Shown: piece by piece, positions 46,549 through 55,240 of the stretch | Layout: each line of letters opens with the position of its first letter | Numbering within the stretch: position 1 is the first letter of the stretch | Assembly: GCF_003343245.1 (NCBI RefSeq) | Contig: NZ_CP024901.1 | Coordinates: 3,472,001 to 3,536,000 of the forward strand | DNA from: Photorhabdus laumondii subsp. laumondii | GTDB lineage: Bacteria > Pseudomonadota > Gammaproteobacteria > Enterobacterales > Enterobacteriaceae | DNA length: 64,000 nt | Direction of reading: 5' to 3' | Notes under the pieces: model-generated | What the model saw: only the letters and a program-made list of their open reading frames with translations | What the model was told of the DNA's origin: nothing | Databases searched by the model: none | Position numbers and translations under genes: made by a program

Positions 46549-47403
46549 ATGAAACTTACAAAAAACCACCTAATCAAGCTATTACCCGTTGTTGCATTCT
46601 TCATCTTTTGCCTTTTAGCTCATATGGCTTTAGGCTATCGCTTAAAAATAGCGTATGTATTCGCTATATTCTTTATTTTTCTATTGCTAAACAAAGTCAC
46701 TGTGGTTTACAGACCCCTGCTTATCGTTCTTGGTGTAGTAACTCTCGTTTATGCCCCTATCGGGCTTACATATGGCTCACCAAACTTCAACTCAATTCTT
46801 TCGTTATTCTATACAAACGAACAAGAAGCCAGTGAATTTATCTCTTCTATTCCAGTTGAATATTATCTCTTTAGTACGTTTATCCTGATCTCTTGTTTGT
46901 TCTCTCTGAAAGTAAAAATTAATTTACATAGAAATATTAACATTGTTCTATTCTCTTTTGCATTAATTACGGTAATACACCACCCTTTAAAGGCTTTTAT
47001 ACAGGGTAAGGAATTCAATATCCTTGACTCTGGACTTCCTGAAATTAGAGCAGTCAAAGATGTCACTATCAACTTTATAAGGGTAAAAAGTGAATATAAA
47101 AAAATGCAACAAATACTAAGTGAGAAGGATACGTGGGGAACGGTATCGGCAAAGCCAAAATATATCACCTACATTGTTGTTCAAGGTATATATTATATAA
47201 GTTCTAATTGTAAAACTGGGCCCGCTGATATCATAACCAATGAAGTAAATTGCGAGCTATATCCTGTTGATAAACCCTCTGAATTAATAAGTAAATTACA
47301 GAATACAGAATATAGTTAACGTAAAAAACTATCTGACAGTGATAAAATAAAAATGGCGATTTCAAATTATTTGAAAAGAGTAAAATCAGCACTTGACGTT
47401 TAA
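46549..47403 (+). pseudogene. Chimeric pseudogene: transferase N-terminus joined to a GT4 C-terminus
   Basis: Codons 1-211 are almost identical to the protein at 38080-39630, through TYIVV just before its nucleophile. The frame then switches to GIYYISSNCKTGPADIITNE and LYPVDKPSELISKLQNTEYS, the typical C-terminal donor-site end of a GT4 glycosyltransferase, and stops at 47319. The same frame continues after the stop with RKKLSDSDKIKMAISNYLKR to 47403. So a deletion fused two genes. The catalytic domain is absent; only the membrane half could be made. Confidence 0.8.
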
Positions 47404-47436
47404 TGGCATCTACTAAATAATACAAGAGGTATGATA

Positions 47437-48387
47437 ATGCAAGGTTCATATTTACATTCTAACAAAAAGTTATCAATTATAGTTGCAGCACATAACTTAG
47501 AGGATTTAATAGGAAAATGCTTAGAGAGCGTAAAAAAATGCCTATATAAAGTCTCTTCTGATGATTATGAGGTTTTGCTGATAGATGACAGTTCTTTTGA
47601 TTCAACCCCATCAATTTTAAAAAAATTCTCTGAAGAAAATGAGTCTTTTATTTATATAAGAAAGGAGTTTAGGAACTTAGGTAAAGTAAAAAAATATGCA
47701 GTAGAGATAAGTAGTGGAGAGTATATAACTTTCGTTGATGGTGATGATTTTTTATCTGATTTTTCTATGAGAGAAATTTTAGACTTCTTAGAATATAGAC
47801 AGCCGGATATATTTATCAGTAAGTTAAATGAAGTAAGAAAAGATGCGGATATAATAGAAAGGTCGAGGTTATCATCTCCCATAAAACTTCACAGAAACAC
47901 GGCAATAAAAGAATTTTTAATTCATAAGAAATTTCAGGCGCATTCAATAGGGAAGTTTTTTAGGAAGGAGTTATTTTGTGGAAGTAATTTTCCTGAAGTT
48001 CCTTGTTATGAAGATGCGTTATCATTTCCTTCTTTTTTAGTTAAGTGTAATAGTATTTATTATACTAATATGAAATACTATAATTATATAAAGAGAGAAG
48101 GTAGTCTTTCTAATTCTATTAATGACGTAAAAGTAAATATAATGGCAGAAGTGATCTTAATAATGGATAAAACTTTCGGTAAAAATTTTAGGAATCTCAC
48201 AGCCTGCCATGCTATAGAACTCATCTATAAATATGAGGATAAATTATCAAAAAAATATTCTGACTCCATCTATCAGATAGTGAAAAACCTTTCGATATTA
48301 GGATTCATGCTAGATAGTAATATTCGATTTAGTTTTAAAAGAAAATTTATGAAAATAAGAAAAAATATGATTTCAACGAATGGATAA
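47437..48387 (+). CDS. GT2-family glycosyltransferase
   Basis: 316 aa from the ATG at 47437 (AGAGG six bases upstream; an ATG at 47431 is too close). Motifs: LSIIVAAHNLEDLIGKCLES, VLLIDDSSFDSTPSIL, and YITFVDGDDFLSDF with the DxD site. Plus strand, in a run of three glycosyltransferases. Very low GC. Donor and acceptor unknown; a surface-glycan role is likely. Confidence 0.85.
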   Translation: MQGSYLHSNKKLSIIVAAHNLEDLIGKCLESVKKCLYKVSSDDYEVLLIDDSSFDSTPSILKKFSEENESFIYIRKEFRNLGKVKKYAVEISSGEYITFVDGDDFLSDFSMREILDFLEYRQPDIFISKLNEVRKDADIIERSRLSSPIKLHRNTAIKEFLIHKKFQAHSIGKFFRKELFCGSNFPEVPCYEDALSFPSFLVKCNSIYYTNMKYYNYIKREGSLSNSINDVKVNIMAEVILIMDKTFGKNFRNLTACHAIELIYKYEDKLSKKYSDSIYQIVKNLSILGFMLDSNIRFSFKRKFMKIRKNMISTNG

Positions 48388-48598
48388 TGTTTTACCTTTT
48401 CATTTGAGGAGATCTTGGTGCTATGACCACAGCATAGTTAAGTGATAAGAGAATTATTAAGAAAATGAAAAACATAGAAAACACTGATGATTGGTTTCAA
48501 CTTTGAGGGTTAATGGTGTCGTTGAAATATTTGGAAATGTTAGAAATTTCATAGCTTGTTTTTTATTTAGAGCCTCCCTACTTTTTACCAGGAAAAAA

Positions 48599-49354
48599 AT
48601 GAAAATTTTTATAATTAACTTAGAATCAGATGTCGAAAGAAAGTATTCGATGTTACAGCAAGCATCATCTTTGAGATTGGATGTTGAAATAATCAAAGCG
48701 GTAAATGGCAAACAGCTTTCCAAAGATGAAGTAATGAAACTTAGTCGCGACTTTTATAATAACGGGATGACTCTTGGAGAGCTAGGATGCTCGTTAAGCC
48801 ATCTATTAGTCTACCAGAGAATTGTCGACGAAAACATTCCTTTAGCTCTTATCATGGAAGACGATGCAGAAATCAATAAAAATATCTCTGATGTACTGAG
48901 TGCATTAGATAAATTCAACACCAAAAATCCTAACAAACCCAATATCATTTTACTTAATAAAACTAACGAATATATTGACACTTTCAAGAAAAATATAACG
49001 GGTCAGTATTATTTAGTTAATGTGATTGAAGCAGCTTGTACTTATGGTTATGTAATTAATAATTACGCTGCACAATGTTTACTTGATTTTCTACAGCCCG
49101 TTTGGCTTGAAGCTGATAAGTGGCGTTTTCTCAATGAAAGACGGATCATAAAAGTGAAAGCAGTGGTACCTCCGGTCATCTCTACAACGCCGCTATATCT
49201 TCAATCAAACTTGGCGCTAGAAAGAAAAAAACAAAAGCAAAGTAGGCAAGAATTCTTCAGAATTCAAAGAAAAAGAAGGTCATTATACGTAAAATTATAT
49301 ACAATGTTTTGGCGGATATTTATCCGCTTATTGGTGAAACGGATAAAGCCATAA
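48599..49354 (+). CDS. GT25-family glycosyltransferase (LOS/LPS type)
   Basis: 251 aa starting MKIFIINLESDVERKYSML, with GELGCSLSHLLVYQRIV and LALIMEDDAEI, the signature of family 25 (lipooligosaccharide galactosyl/glucosyl transferases such as LgtB/LpsA). The ATG at 48599 has AGGA upstream and gives the family's length; the open frame to 48491 does not. The end is basic with an amphipathic helix for membrane contact. Confidence 0.88.
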   Translation: MKIFIINLESDVERKYSMLQQASSLRLDVEIIKAVNGKQLSKDEVMKLSRDFYNNGMTLGELGCSLSHLLVYQRIVDENIPLALIMEDDAEINKNISDVLSALDKFNTKNPNKPNIILLNKTNEYIDTFKKNITGQYYLVNVIEAACTYGYVINNYAAQCLLDFLQPVWLEADKWRFLNERRIIKVKAVVPPVISTTPLYLQSNLALERKKQKQSRQEFFRIQRKRRSLYVKLYTMFWRIFIRLLVKRIKP

Positions 49355-49513
49355 ATATTATATTGAGGATATTGATAAGTTCAGGTTTAATATATGATCT
49401 TTTACTAAAAAATACTTAAAATTAAGTTATCGTTCTGACACTATGAAAGTAGTATTTTGTTTGTTATCATACCAAGTAATAGTGAATTTTATAAAAGTCA
49501 ATGAGTAAATATT

Positions 49514-50284
49514 ATGTTATTTTCTGATTCAAGTGATGTTACCCTGGTCATTACAAGTTGTGGCCGGTTTGATTTATTAAAGCAAACTATTGAGTCGTTT
49601 GATAAGTATAATTCTTATCCTATAAAAGAGGTTGTTGTAACGGAGGATTCTGGAGATAAGTCTATTCATTCTGTCATACCTGAGCACTGGCTACCATACT
49701 GTGAAATTATTTTAAACAATCCTAAACTAGGGCAAATTAAGTCAATTGATCTGGCATATAGTAAAGTAAAAACTGACTATATCTTCCATTGTGAAGACGA
49801 TTGGCTTTTCTATAGAGATAGATTTATTGAGGATTCTTTTGTTGCTTTGAAGTCTGATAAAAACATACTCCAAGTCTGGCTCAGAGATTTAAAAGAGGAT
49901 GTGATGCTTCATTATCCATTCCATTACCCTAGTAATTTTAGAGAATTAGAAGGTGTTTGTTTTTCTACTCTGGAAAGCAATGATTTCAGATGGAGGGGAT
50001 TCAGTTTTAATCCAGGGCTTAGAAGAAAATCAGATTATGAATTATTCATGCCCTATAATCTAGCAGGTGATACAGAGATGACACTATCAAAGAAGTATGC
50101 AGAAATAGATAAATATGCAGTTATTTTAGATAAAAGCGCAGTTAGGCATATCGGTTGGGATGATCATATAAAAACAGATGAAGAGATAAGACAGAGGAAA
50201 CGCGAAAATAGAAGGAAAATAAAGTATTTTACTTTTGGTGTAATTACAGGATGCTTTTTAATGTATTTTATTAAAGGATTTTAA
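49514..50284 (+). CDS. GT2-like glycosyltransferase with C-terminal membrane anchor
   Basis: 256 aa: TLVITSCGRFDLLKQTIESF, VVVTEDSGDKS, GQIKSIDLAYSKVKTDYIFH and CEDDWLF (metal site), then NPGLRRKSDYELFMPYNLAG. The last 25 residues are a hydrophobic segment (YFTFGVITGCFLMYFIKGF) that could anchor it to the membrane. Third gene of a loosely spaced plus-strand set. Substrate unknown. Confidence 0.78.
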   Translation: MLFSDSSDVTLVITSCGRFDLLKQTIESFDKYNSYPIKEVVVTEDSGDKSIHSVIPEHWLPYCEIILNNPKLGQIKSIDLAYSKVKTDYIFHCEDDWLFYRDRFIEDSFVALKSDKNILQVWLRDLKEDVMLHYPFHYPSNFRELEGVCFSTLESNDFRWRGFSFNPGLRRKSDYELFMPYNLAGDTEMTLSKKYAEIDKYAVILDKSAVRHIGWDDHIKTDEEIRQRKRENRRKIKYFTFGVITGCFLMYFIKGF

Positions 50285-50734
50285 TTAATATCTATTTGAT
50301 TTATGTGTATTAATGAGTGATCTAATGGTTTGCGGGGGCTTCATGCAAATTAAAGGGTTTTATATTTGGTTCCCGCAATATTTACGAGTTTTCCTCCTGA
50401 TACTTTACTTTAGTAAATTTCAGTAAACTATCGGCTTCCTTAGTTGCATGATCATGATAGATAATTCTAAAACTAAAAGTGTAATACATCGCATAATACG
50501 AGTTAAAGAAAACTATGTAAACTCGTTAATTTATCATCTAAAGCTTGTTCATAGTTTTTTCAAAATGAATGTATTTTTCTCTAAATAAATCGTTATTTTG
50601 GTTGCTTTATGACCAGCAAAGAAGGTGCGGCACCTATCATTCGGGTTTTGCGTTCATACGGCAGTGTAAAGGACTCACAAACATAGCATCAATTGAATGC
50701 TTTTTAAACTATGGCGCATCCATGCACCATAGTG
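50285..50734. other. Non-coding region between glycosyltransferase and hicB
   Basis: 450 bp. Near the right end ACTATGG (50708-50714) and CCATAGT (50727-50733) form a hairpin that could terminate hicB transcription on the minus strand. No gene visible. Confidence 0.45.
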
Positions 50735-51163
50735 TTACCTAAGTTCATGTTTTGCTGCTTCAGCTAAAAAGTGACTTCTATCTCGATATTGTGTCGGACT
50801 TTCTTTGACGCGATTATCAATACGCTGAATGAGTGTATCGGGTAATGAGATATTAATACGCTGTTGTTTTCCGGAAAACTCAGATAAATCAACGTTGATA
50901 ACAAACCAGTTATCAATGTATTGATATTCTGCGTTTTTTGCATAAACCAGATAGCCAGCATCCTGAATATGTTCAACTGCGCTATTATTCGCGACCATAT
51001 CTTTTACTGTTAACAAGATAGCCTCACGTGCCATTATCGCAATGTCTTCTTTATTATCCGCGGCAGAAAAACAGCCATAATCTTCGGCACACAGCGCAGG
51101 AATGACCAAACCATACGCTGTATTTTCATTTTTCGATAACTCAACACCTACTGAAAAAAACAT
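50735..51163 (-). CDS. hicB: HicB-family antitoxin (copy B, complete)
   Basis: 142 aa from the ATG at 51163 (GGAGG upstream). The N-terminal HicB-like RNase-H-type fold (MFFSVGVELSKNENTAYGL, CAEDYGCFSAADNKEDIAIM) is followed by a ribbon-helix-helix domain INISLPDTLIQRIDNRVKES that binds the operator. Its hicA partner upstream is broken, so this antitoxin has no visible toxin in the window; it may still act as a regulator or neutralise a HicA encoded elsewhere. Confidence 0.85.
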   Translation of the reverse strand: MFFSVGVELSKNENTAYGLVIPALCAEDYGCFSAADNKEDIAIMAREAILLTVKDMVANNSAVEHIQDAGYLVYAKNAEYQYIDNWFVINVDLSEFSGKQQRINISLPDTLIQRIDNRVKESPTQYRDRSHFLAEAAKHELR

Positions 51164-51615
51164 GATGACCTCCAAAGTCGACGGGGATTAAACTCTCACC
51201 ATTTTCTTTATAGATTTGGCAATACTGATAGGCTGATATTTTTTGGGATGCGGAACCGAGTATGTCTTTCCGGTTATTGGTAACTCCTTCTAAGTTCGCG
51301 TCCAACAGCAATCAGCTCTTTTATCAGGTTGGTTGATTTCATATCCTCCCAATCTGACATAAGCATATGCACGCATACACACAAAGTAAATTTATTTATC
51401 TCAAATGAACTTGCGTTAAAACGCAAAGTGAGGCTAATTTTCTGTATATTTTCCACCCAATTATTGTTCGTAATTCCATCATAGTTAATACATTTCTTTC
51501 TCAATCATTATTTTGGTTATTTATTGGTACTCAGATCTGCCCAATTTTTACCATATTGAGTCCCATTGAATGCCTTTAAAAGCTGCGTTGACAAAGATTG
51601 CCGTCAGTTAATGAA
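50745..51615 (-). repeat. Inverted repeat arm B (hicAB)
   Basis: Reverse-complement counterpart of 42187-42990, ending right at crossover site 3. Carries the complete hicB and the same hicA lesion. The two arms enclose 7.8 kb with the glycosyltransferases and the IS30 element. Confidence 0.8.
51188..51342 (-). pseudogene. hicA: hicA toxin, broken (copy B)
   Basis: Same as copy A: MKSTNLIKELIAVGRELRR from the ATG at 51342, an early stop, and TYSVPHPKKYQPISIVKSIK in a shifted frame up to 51188. The identical lesion in both copies dates it before the duplication. Confidence 0.7.
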
Positions 51616-52133
51616 CTACAGAAAGCCTTGGTTTAACAGAAACCGTGGAGTTGGCGAAAAGTGCTTACCCAAAATCCGGTGGTGTTTTGGGTGGGTACTT
51701 GGATGCAACAGGGTCTATTTCCGGCAGAGGTGTGTATGAATACCCAAGTATTCGTGTTTATAGTGCTGTAAACAAACCGTCACCGGGCGAGCTAGGCGCA
51801 TATACCACAGGTGAATGTGATGGGCGATATGGCAGCAAAAATATGGCCTTAAAGTCTACAAATGGTTGGTGGAAATGTGGCGATACTGGAGTGATTTATC
51901 AGTGGGGAGTAACTCGAGTTCTAGAGCCTCTAGAGATTATCACAGTTCAGCTACCAGTTAGGTTCTCTAATGCATGTGTGAATGTAATGTTAACAGTGAA
52001 TCGACTAGGAGCCAGTGGTGGTATAGCTAATGGTTACGCCGCTGTTCTAAGTCCATCTTCATTCAAATTGACTAATGACTATGCTAATACTGGTATTAGT
52101 GTAGGTTATTATTGGTTAGCAGTGGGGTATTAA
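51615..52133 (+). pseudogene. Tail-fibre C-terminal cassette 3 (no N-terminus)
   Basis: Frame open from crossover site 3: LGLTETVELAKSAYPKSGGV, GGYLDATGSISGRGVYEYPS, PSPGELGAYTTGECDGRYGS, then a beta-rich tip (WWKCGDTGVIYQWGVTRV) ending VGYYWLAVGY. A stop precedes the site, so it lacks an N-terminus; a GTG at 51645 is the only start candidate. It is the mirror-image partner of the expressed tip at 53229-53990: inversion between sites 3 and 4 would put it in frame behind the fixed N-terminal domain. Confidence 0.8.
51616..51641 (+). promoter_or_regulatory. Putative invertase crossover site 3
   Basis: 26 bp: CTACAGAAAGCC, central TT, GGTTTAACAGAA, plus orientation. Inverted relative to site 4 at 53991-54016; the two bound a segment with convergent fibre/tfa pairs. 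Confidence 0.7.
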
Positions 52134-52135
52134 TT

Positions 52136-52558
52136 ATGTATTATTACAGTGCAACAACTAACGCATTTTATCCAGCCGAATGGAAACAAGACTATATCAA
52201 TGCAGGTTCATTTCCAAATGATGCAGTGGAAGTTAATGAGGCTATTTTCATTGAGTTTGCTGGCAGTATTCCACCAGAGGGTAAATACCGAATAGCGGGT
52301 AAAAATGGTTTACCAGAATGGGCAGATATTCCTCCCCCCACAAAAGAAGAATTACAGCAACAGGCTAAATTTCAAAAACAGCAATTAATAGCTGAAGCAA
52401 CAAACCAAATCGCACCATTACAAGATGCTATTGATCTAAATATGGCAAATGATGAGGAAAAAGCACAATTAGTAGCTTGGAAAAAATACCAAATATCACT
52501 AAGTCGTATTGATGTCACATTAGCACCGGACATTAACTGGCCTAAAAAACCATACTGA
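52136..52558 (+). CDS. Tail fibre assembly protein, cassette 3
   Basis: 140-aa short Tfa-type protein starting MYYYSATTNAFYPAEWKQDY, with PPEGKYRIAGKNGLPEWADI and the family C-terminal helix EEKAQLVAWKKYQISLSRID, ending INWPKKPY. It begins 3 bp after the fibre stop. Differs from the other Tfa proteins in its N-terminal half, matching the different fibre tip. Confidence 0.82.
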   Translation: MYYYSATTNAFYPAEWKQDYINAGSFPNDAVEVNEAIFIEFAGSIPPEGKYRIAGKNGLPEWADIPPPTKEELQQQAKFQKQQLIAEATNQIAPLQDAIDLNMANDEEKAQLVAWKKYQISLSRIDVTLAPDINWPKKPY

Positions 52559-52574
52559 TATGTATTTTTGTTAT

Positions 52575-52592
52575 CGGGCTGCATAAGCAGCC
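52575..52592. terminator. Hairpin between convergent tfa genes
   Basis: GGGCTGC-ATAA-GCAGCCC followed by TTATTGTTG; lies between the stop codons of tfa 3 and tfa 4 and can serve both strands. Confidence 0.6.
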
Positions 52593-52602
52593 CTTATTGT
52601 TG

Positions 52603-53229
52603 TCATTCTGGCATCTCAGGCCATTTAATATCAGGGACCAATGAAGTGTCAACACGGTTCAGCAATACCAGATACTTTTTCCATTCAAGTAACAATGCCT
52701 GTTCCTCTTCCGAAGCCAATTCCGTATCAACGGCATATTGGAGTAACGTAATGGTTTCATTAGCTTGTGTACACAGTGTGCCGCGTAGTTGTTCTGCCTG
52801 CTCAATCTCACTGTTCTTTATTGCCGCTTTGTCAGCCACCCACTTTGAGCCATCCCATTTATCAAAATGAGTAGCAGGTTGTTCGAATGTCAGGGTTTTG
52901 GGTAGTTCACCCAGATCAGTAATTTCTTGCGGTAAGCGAGTTTGTGTGTTGTAAGCTGTTTTTCCACGGTAATCGGGTACAATTTCCCAGTGATTTCCGT
53001 CTGCCGTGCGCCTGACAGCCATAAAATCGGATTCAGGAAGTGTCGGGGTATCTGTATAGGAGCTCGCCGGTATGCCTACTCCCTTCATTAGATATTCTGG
53101 TGTCGTGCCGATAAATTCCCTTGAATTAGGCGCTGCATGGTAGATTGTCAGCCAGCCCGCTTTTTCTGCTAATCCATCTTTACCTAATGTGGCAATCTCA
53201 TATTCTAAAGAGTATTTTTGTGTATTCAT
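52603..53229 (-). CDS. Tail fibre assembly protein, cassette 4 (expressed orientation)
   Basis: 208-aa Tfa starting MNTQKYSLEYEIATLGKDGL, nearly identical to the cassette 1 protein and ending DIKWPEMPE. Overlaps the complete fibre gene by 1 bp (TAATG), so it is translated with it. It should be the chaperone in use in the present orientation of the segment. Confidence 0.88.
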   Translation of the reverse strand: MNTQKYSLEYEIATLGKDGLAEKAGWLTIYHAAPNSREFIGTTPEYLMKGVGIPASSYTDTPTLPESDFMAVRRTADGNHWEIVPDYRGKTAYNTQTRLPQEITDLGELPKTLTFEQPATHFDKWDGSKWVADKAAIKNSEIEQAEQLRGTLCTQANETITLLQYAVDTELASEEEQALLLEWKKYLVLLNRVDTSLVPDIKWPEMPE

Positions 53230-54665
53230 TATGCTGCTCTCACTATGTAGTTAAATGCAATGTTGCGAGGTCTGTTCTCTGAAGCAACAGGGACAACTCG
53301 TGAAGCATCAAAGAGAACTTGTTTTTGCCAGACATCTGTATATTCATTTCCTGGAGCCTTTTCACCTGAAAGAGAAAAACATCCTCCATAACTATTATTT
53401 CCACGTAAAATTGTACCTGGGGTATAACCAGTAATATTACGAATTGCATCCCCCTGATGAGTTAAAACCCCACGACCACGATCCACACCGCGCCCATCAT
53501 CCCAGCCACGAATAAATTCACCGCGCAAATCAGGCAGCACACCTGATGGATAAGCTATAGCTAATTGTGGATATAGTGATTTATTAAATGATTGACCGTT
53601 GCATGCGAGATAACCAGCAGGCACATTTGGTAACGGCCATGGGATGGGTGAGCCGACAGATATGTTGATATCATCAAGTGTTGCTAACGTGCCGGATTTT
53701 TCTGGTGTTGCTAAAGTATATTTGCGATTGCTGTTTTCATCATTAGCGTATATCGTCAAACGATTGCCAGCTGTTCCTTCAATACCGATAAAATGCTTGT
53801 TTGCTGCTCTGAATTCGATATTCGGCCAATTCGATCCATTGTTTATTCTTAAGGTGCCTGTTTGAGCGCTTAATGTACTCGAAATCGGTAAAGCCCCCAC
53901 ATCTCCGGCATTCAAACTGACATCCCCACTCAACGCCTTGCCATTAATTTTCCGGCTGTTCGGCACAGCACTTTTCGCCAATTCCACGGTTTCTGTTAAA
54001 CCAAGGTTTTTTATAAACTCACTTTTATTAGGGATATCTGCGCCATTTTGGTTTTTCGCCAATCTGCTGTTAGCATTATCTGTAGCCCTGTTCGCTTCAT
54101 CATGAGCATTTTTAGCCGCTACATTTGCTGTATTTGCAAAATCGTATGCCCCCTTAACCGCCTTTGGCGTCGCAGCTAAGGTTTCATTTGTGCTATTTGT
54201 CGCACTACTCAGTTGTACAATCCCTTTCTGAGTCAATGAGGCATCAGAAACACCACTCAATTTGCTCTCAGCGATTTTTCTAACATCGTGAACCGCTTTC
54301 GGCGTCGCAGCTTGGTCTTCTCTGTCAGAATTTGTCGCACTGTTGAGTTGCGATATCCCCTTTTGTGTCAGTGAAGCAGCAGGGATTTCTGTAGTAATTT
54401 TATGTTTTAATGCTAAATCCAATTGCGCTACGAGTTTCTCCAGATCACCATCATCCATAACGTCTTCACCGGTTTTTTCTGCAATATATTTCCCTATCAC
54501 CGCAGCAATAACCGAAGATTGGCGCCAAACTTTATTTAATCGCTCACTCCTCGCTATTCCCGATTTAAAACCCTCCCCAATAAAATCTGAACTTTCATAT
54601 TCTTCTTGTGACAAAGTATTCGCGTTTTCACCAATGGCAAATGCTTTAAAATCATTTTTAGCCAT
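53229..54665 (-). CDS. Phage tail fibre protein, complete (cassette 4 tip)
   Basis: 478 aa. Residues 1-215 are a fixed N-terminal part: MAKNDFKAFAIGENANTLSQ, then two tail-fibre repeats (LTQKGISQLNSATNSDREDQ and LTQKGIVQLSSATNSTNETL, each followed by AATPKAV), which form the shaft. The crossover site falls at FIKNLGLTETVELAK (about residue 220). The variable part follows, with a tail-collar-type tip PAGYLACNGQSFNKSLYPQL and DLRGEFIRGWDDGRGVDRGR, ending NRPRNIAFNYIVRAA. It starts 2 bp after the DUF2612 gene. It determines adsorption; this is the only complete fibre in the window. Confidence 0.9.
   Translation of the reverse strand: MAKNDFKAFAIGENANTLSQEEYESSDFIGEGFKSGIARSERLNKVWRQSSVIAAVIGKYIAEKTGEDVMDDGDLEKLVAQLDLALKHKITTEIPAASLTQKGISQLNSATNSDREDQAATPKAVHDVRKIAESKLSGVSDASLTQKGIVQLSSATNSTNETLAATPKAVKGAYDFANTANVAAKNAHDEANRATDNANSRLAKNQNGADIPNKSEFIKNLGLTETVELAKSAVPNSRKINGKALSGDVSLNAGDVGALPISSTLSAQTGTLRINNGSNWPNIEFRAANKHFIGIEGTAGNRLTIYANDENSNRKYTLATPEKSGTLATLDDINISVGSPIPWPLPNVPAGYLACNGQSFNKSLYPQLAIAYPSGVLPDLRGEFIRGWDDGRGVDRGRGVLTHQGDAIRNITGYTPGTILRGNNSYGGCFSLSGEKAPGNEYTDVWQKQVLFDASRVVPVASENRPRNIAFNYIVRAA
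53991..54016 (-). promoter_or_regulatory. Putative invertase crossover site 4 (within the fibre gene)
   Basis: 26 bp; on the plus strand TTCTGTTAAACC, central AA, GGTTTTTTATAA. As I recall hixL, about 22 of 26 positions agree, including the whole centre AAACCAAGGTTTTT. It lies at the constant/variable border of the fibre gene. Confidence 0.7.
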
Positions 54666-54667
54666 TT

Positions 54668-55240
54668 CTAACCCTCCACTATATGGTAATTAACCGTTAT
54701 CCCCATAGGTTTAAGCGAGAGATAACCCTGATGGATGATTTCTTTAGTAATTGTACTGATTGATTTTCCTTTAATCGTTACTGTGAATGACATATCCAAG
54801 TTATCTTCAAAAGATACCGATAGGCCATTATTTGAATGAATAAAACTCAGGATGTTATTAAATGACTCAGCCGTTCCATCCCAGTTATTTGCGCCTATTT
54901 TAGCTTTAATGACAACCCGATAATTATCATCATCCAGTTTGATATAACTTTTATCACTGTCAAACCGCCCTTTCCATTGACCACTATCAAATCCTAAGTC
55001 AGTAATATCAAAGGAGAAGTAATAGGATTCAATTGGAGTTTGGATCATTCGATTTCTTCCTACCCATTCTCCAATAATGTCAAGCTGTTTGCCCACCGCT
55101 TTATCAAGGTCAAAACGGCTAATCAGTAAATCTGTTGTCAGCGCATTCTGGTTGAAAATATCAGTCACAGCTTCAAGCATCCTGACATATTTTTTACCTT
55201 CCATGTGATATGCAGGAATTAGTTTCATATATCTGTTCAT
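54668..55240 (-). CDS. DUF2612 phage tail/baseplate protein
   Basis: 190 aa. The N-terminal block VTDIFNQNALTTDLLISRFD with AVGKQLDIIGEWVGRNR is typical of DUF2612 proteins found between baseplate J and the tail fibre, functionally analogous to gpI, which links fibre to baseplate. It overlaps baseplate J by 4 bp and lies 2 bp before the fibre gene. Confidence 0.82.
   Translation of the reverse strand: MNRYMKLIPAYHMEGKKYVRMLEAVTDIFNQNALTTDLLISRFDLDKAVGKQLDIIGEWVGRNRMIQTPIESYYFSFDITDLGFDSGQWKGRFDSDKSYIKLDDDNYRVVIKAKIGANNWDGTAESFNNILSFIHSNNGLSVSFEDNLDMSFTVTIKGKSISTITKEIIHQGYLSLKPMGITVNYHIVEG

Larger units (their letters stand above)
51616..54016. other. Putative invertible tail-fibre segment (G-segment-like)
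   Basis: 2.4 kb bounded by inverted crossover sites 3 and 4. Inside: fibre tip 3 and tfa 3 on the plus strand facing tfa 4 and fibre tip 4 on the minus strand, separated by a bidirectional hairpin. This is the layout of the Mu G and P1 C segments, in which a Gin/Cin invertase flips the segment to choose between two fibre tips and their chaperones. No invertase gene is present in the window. Confidence 0.72.

Noticed and set aside
53229..54665. A gene for the DNA invertase hidden near the fibre locus
   Set aside because: No frame on either strand between 36 and 64 kb carries serine-recombinase motifs (YxRVSTxxQ or the C-terminal helix-turn-helix).
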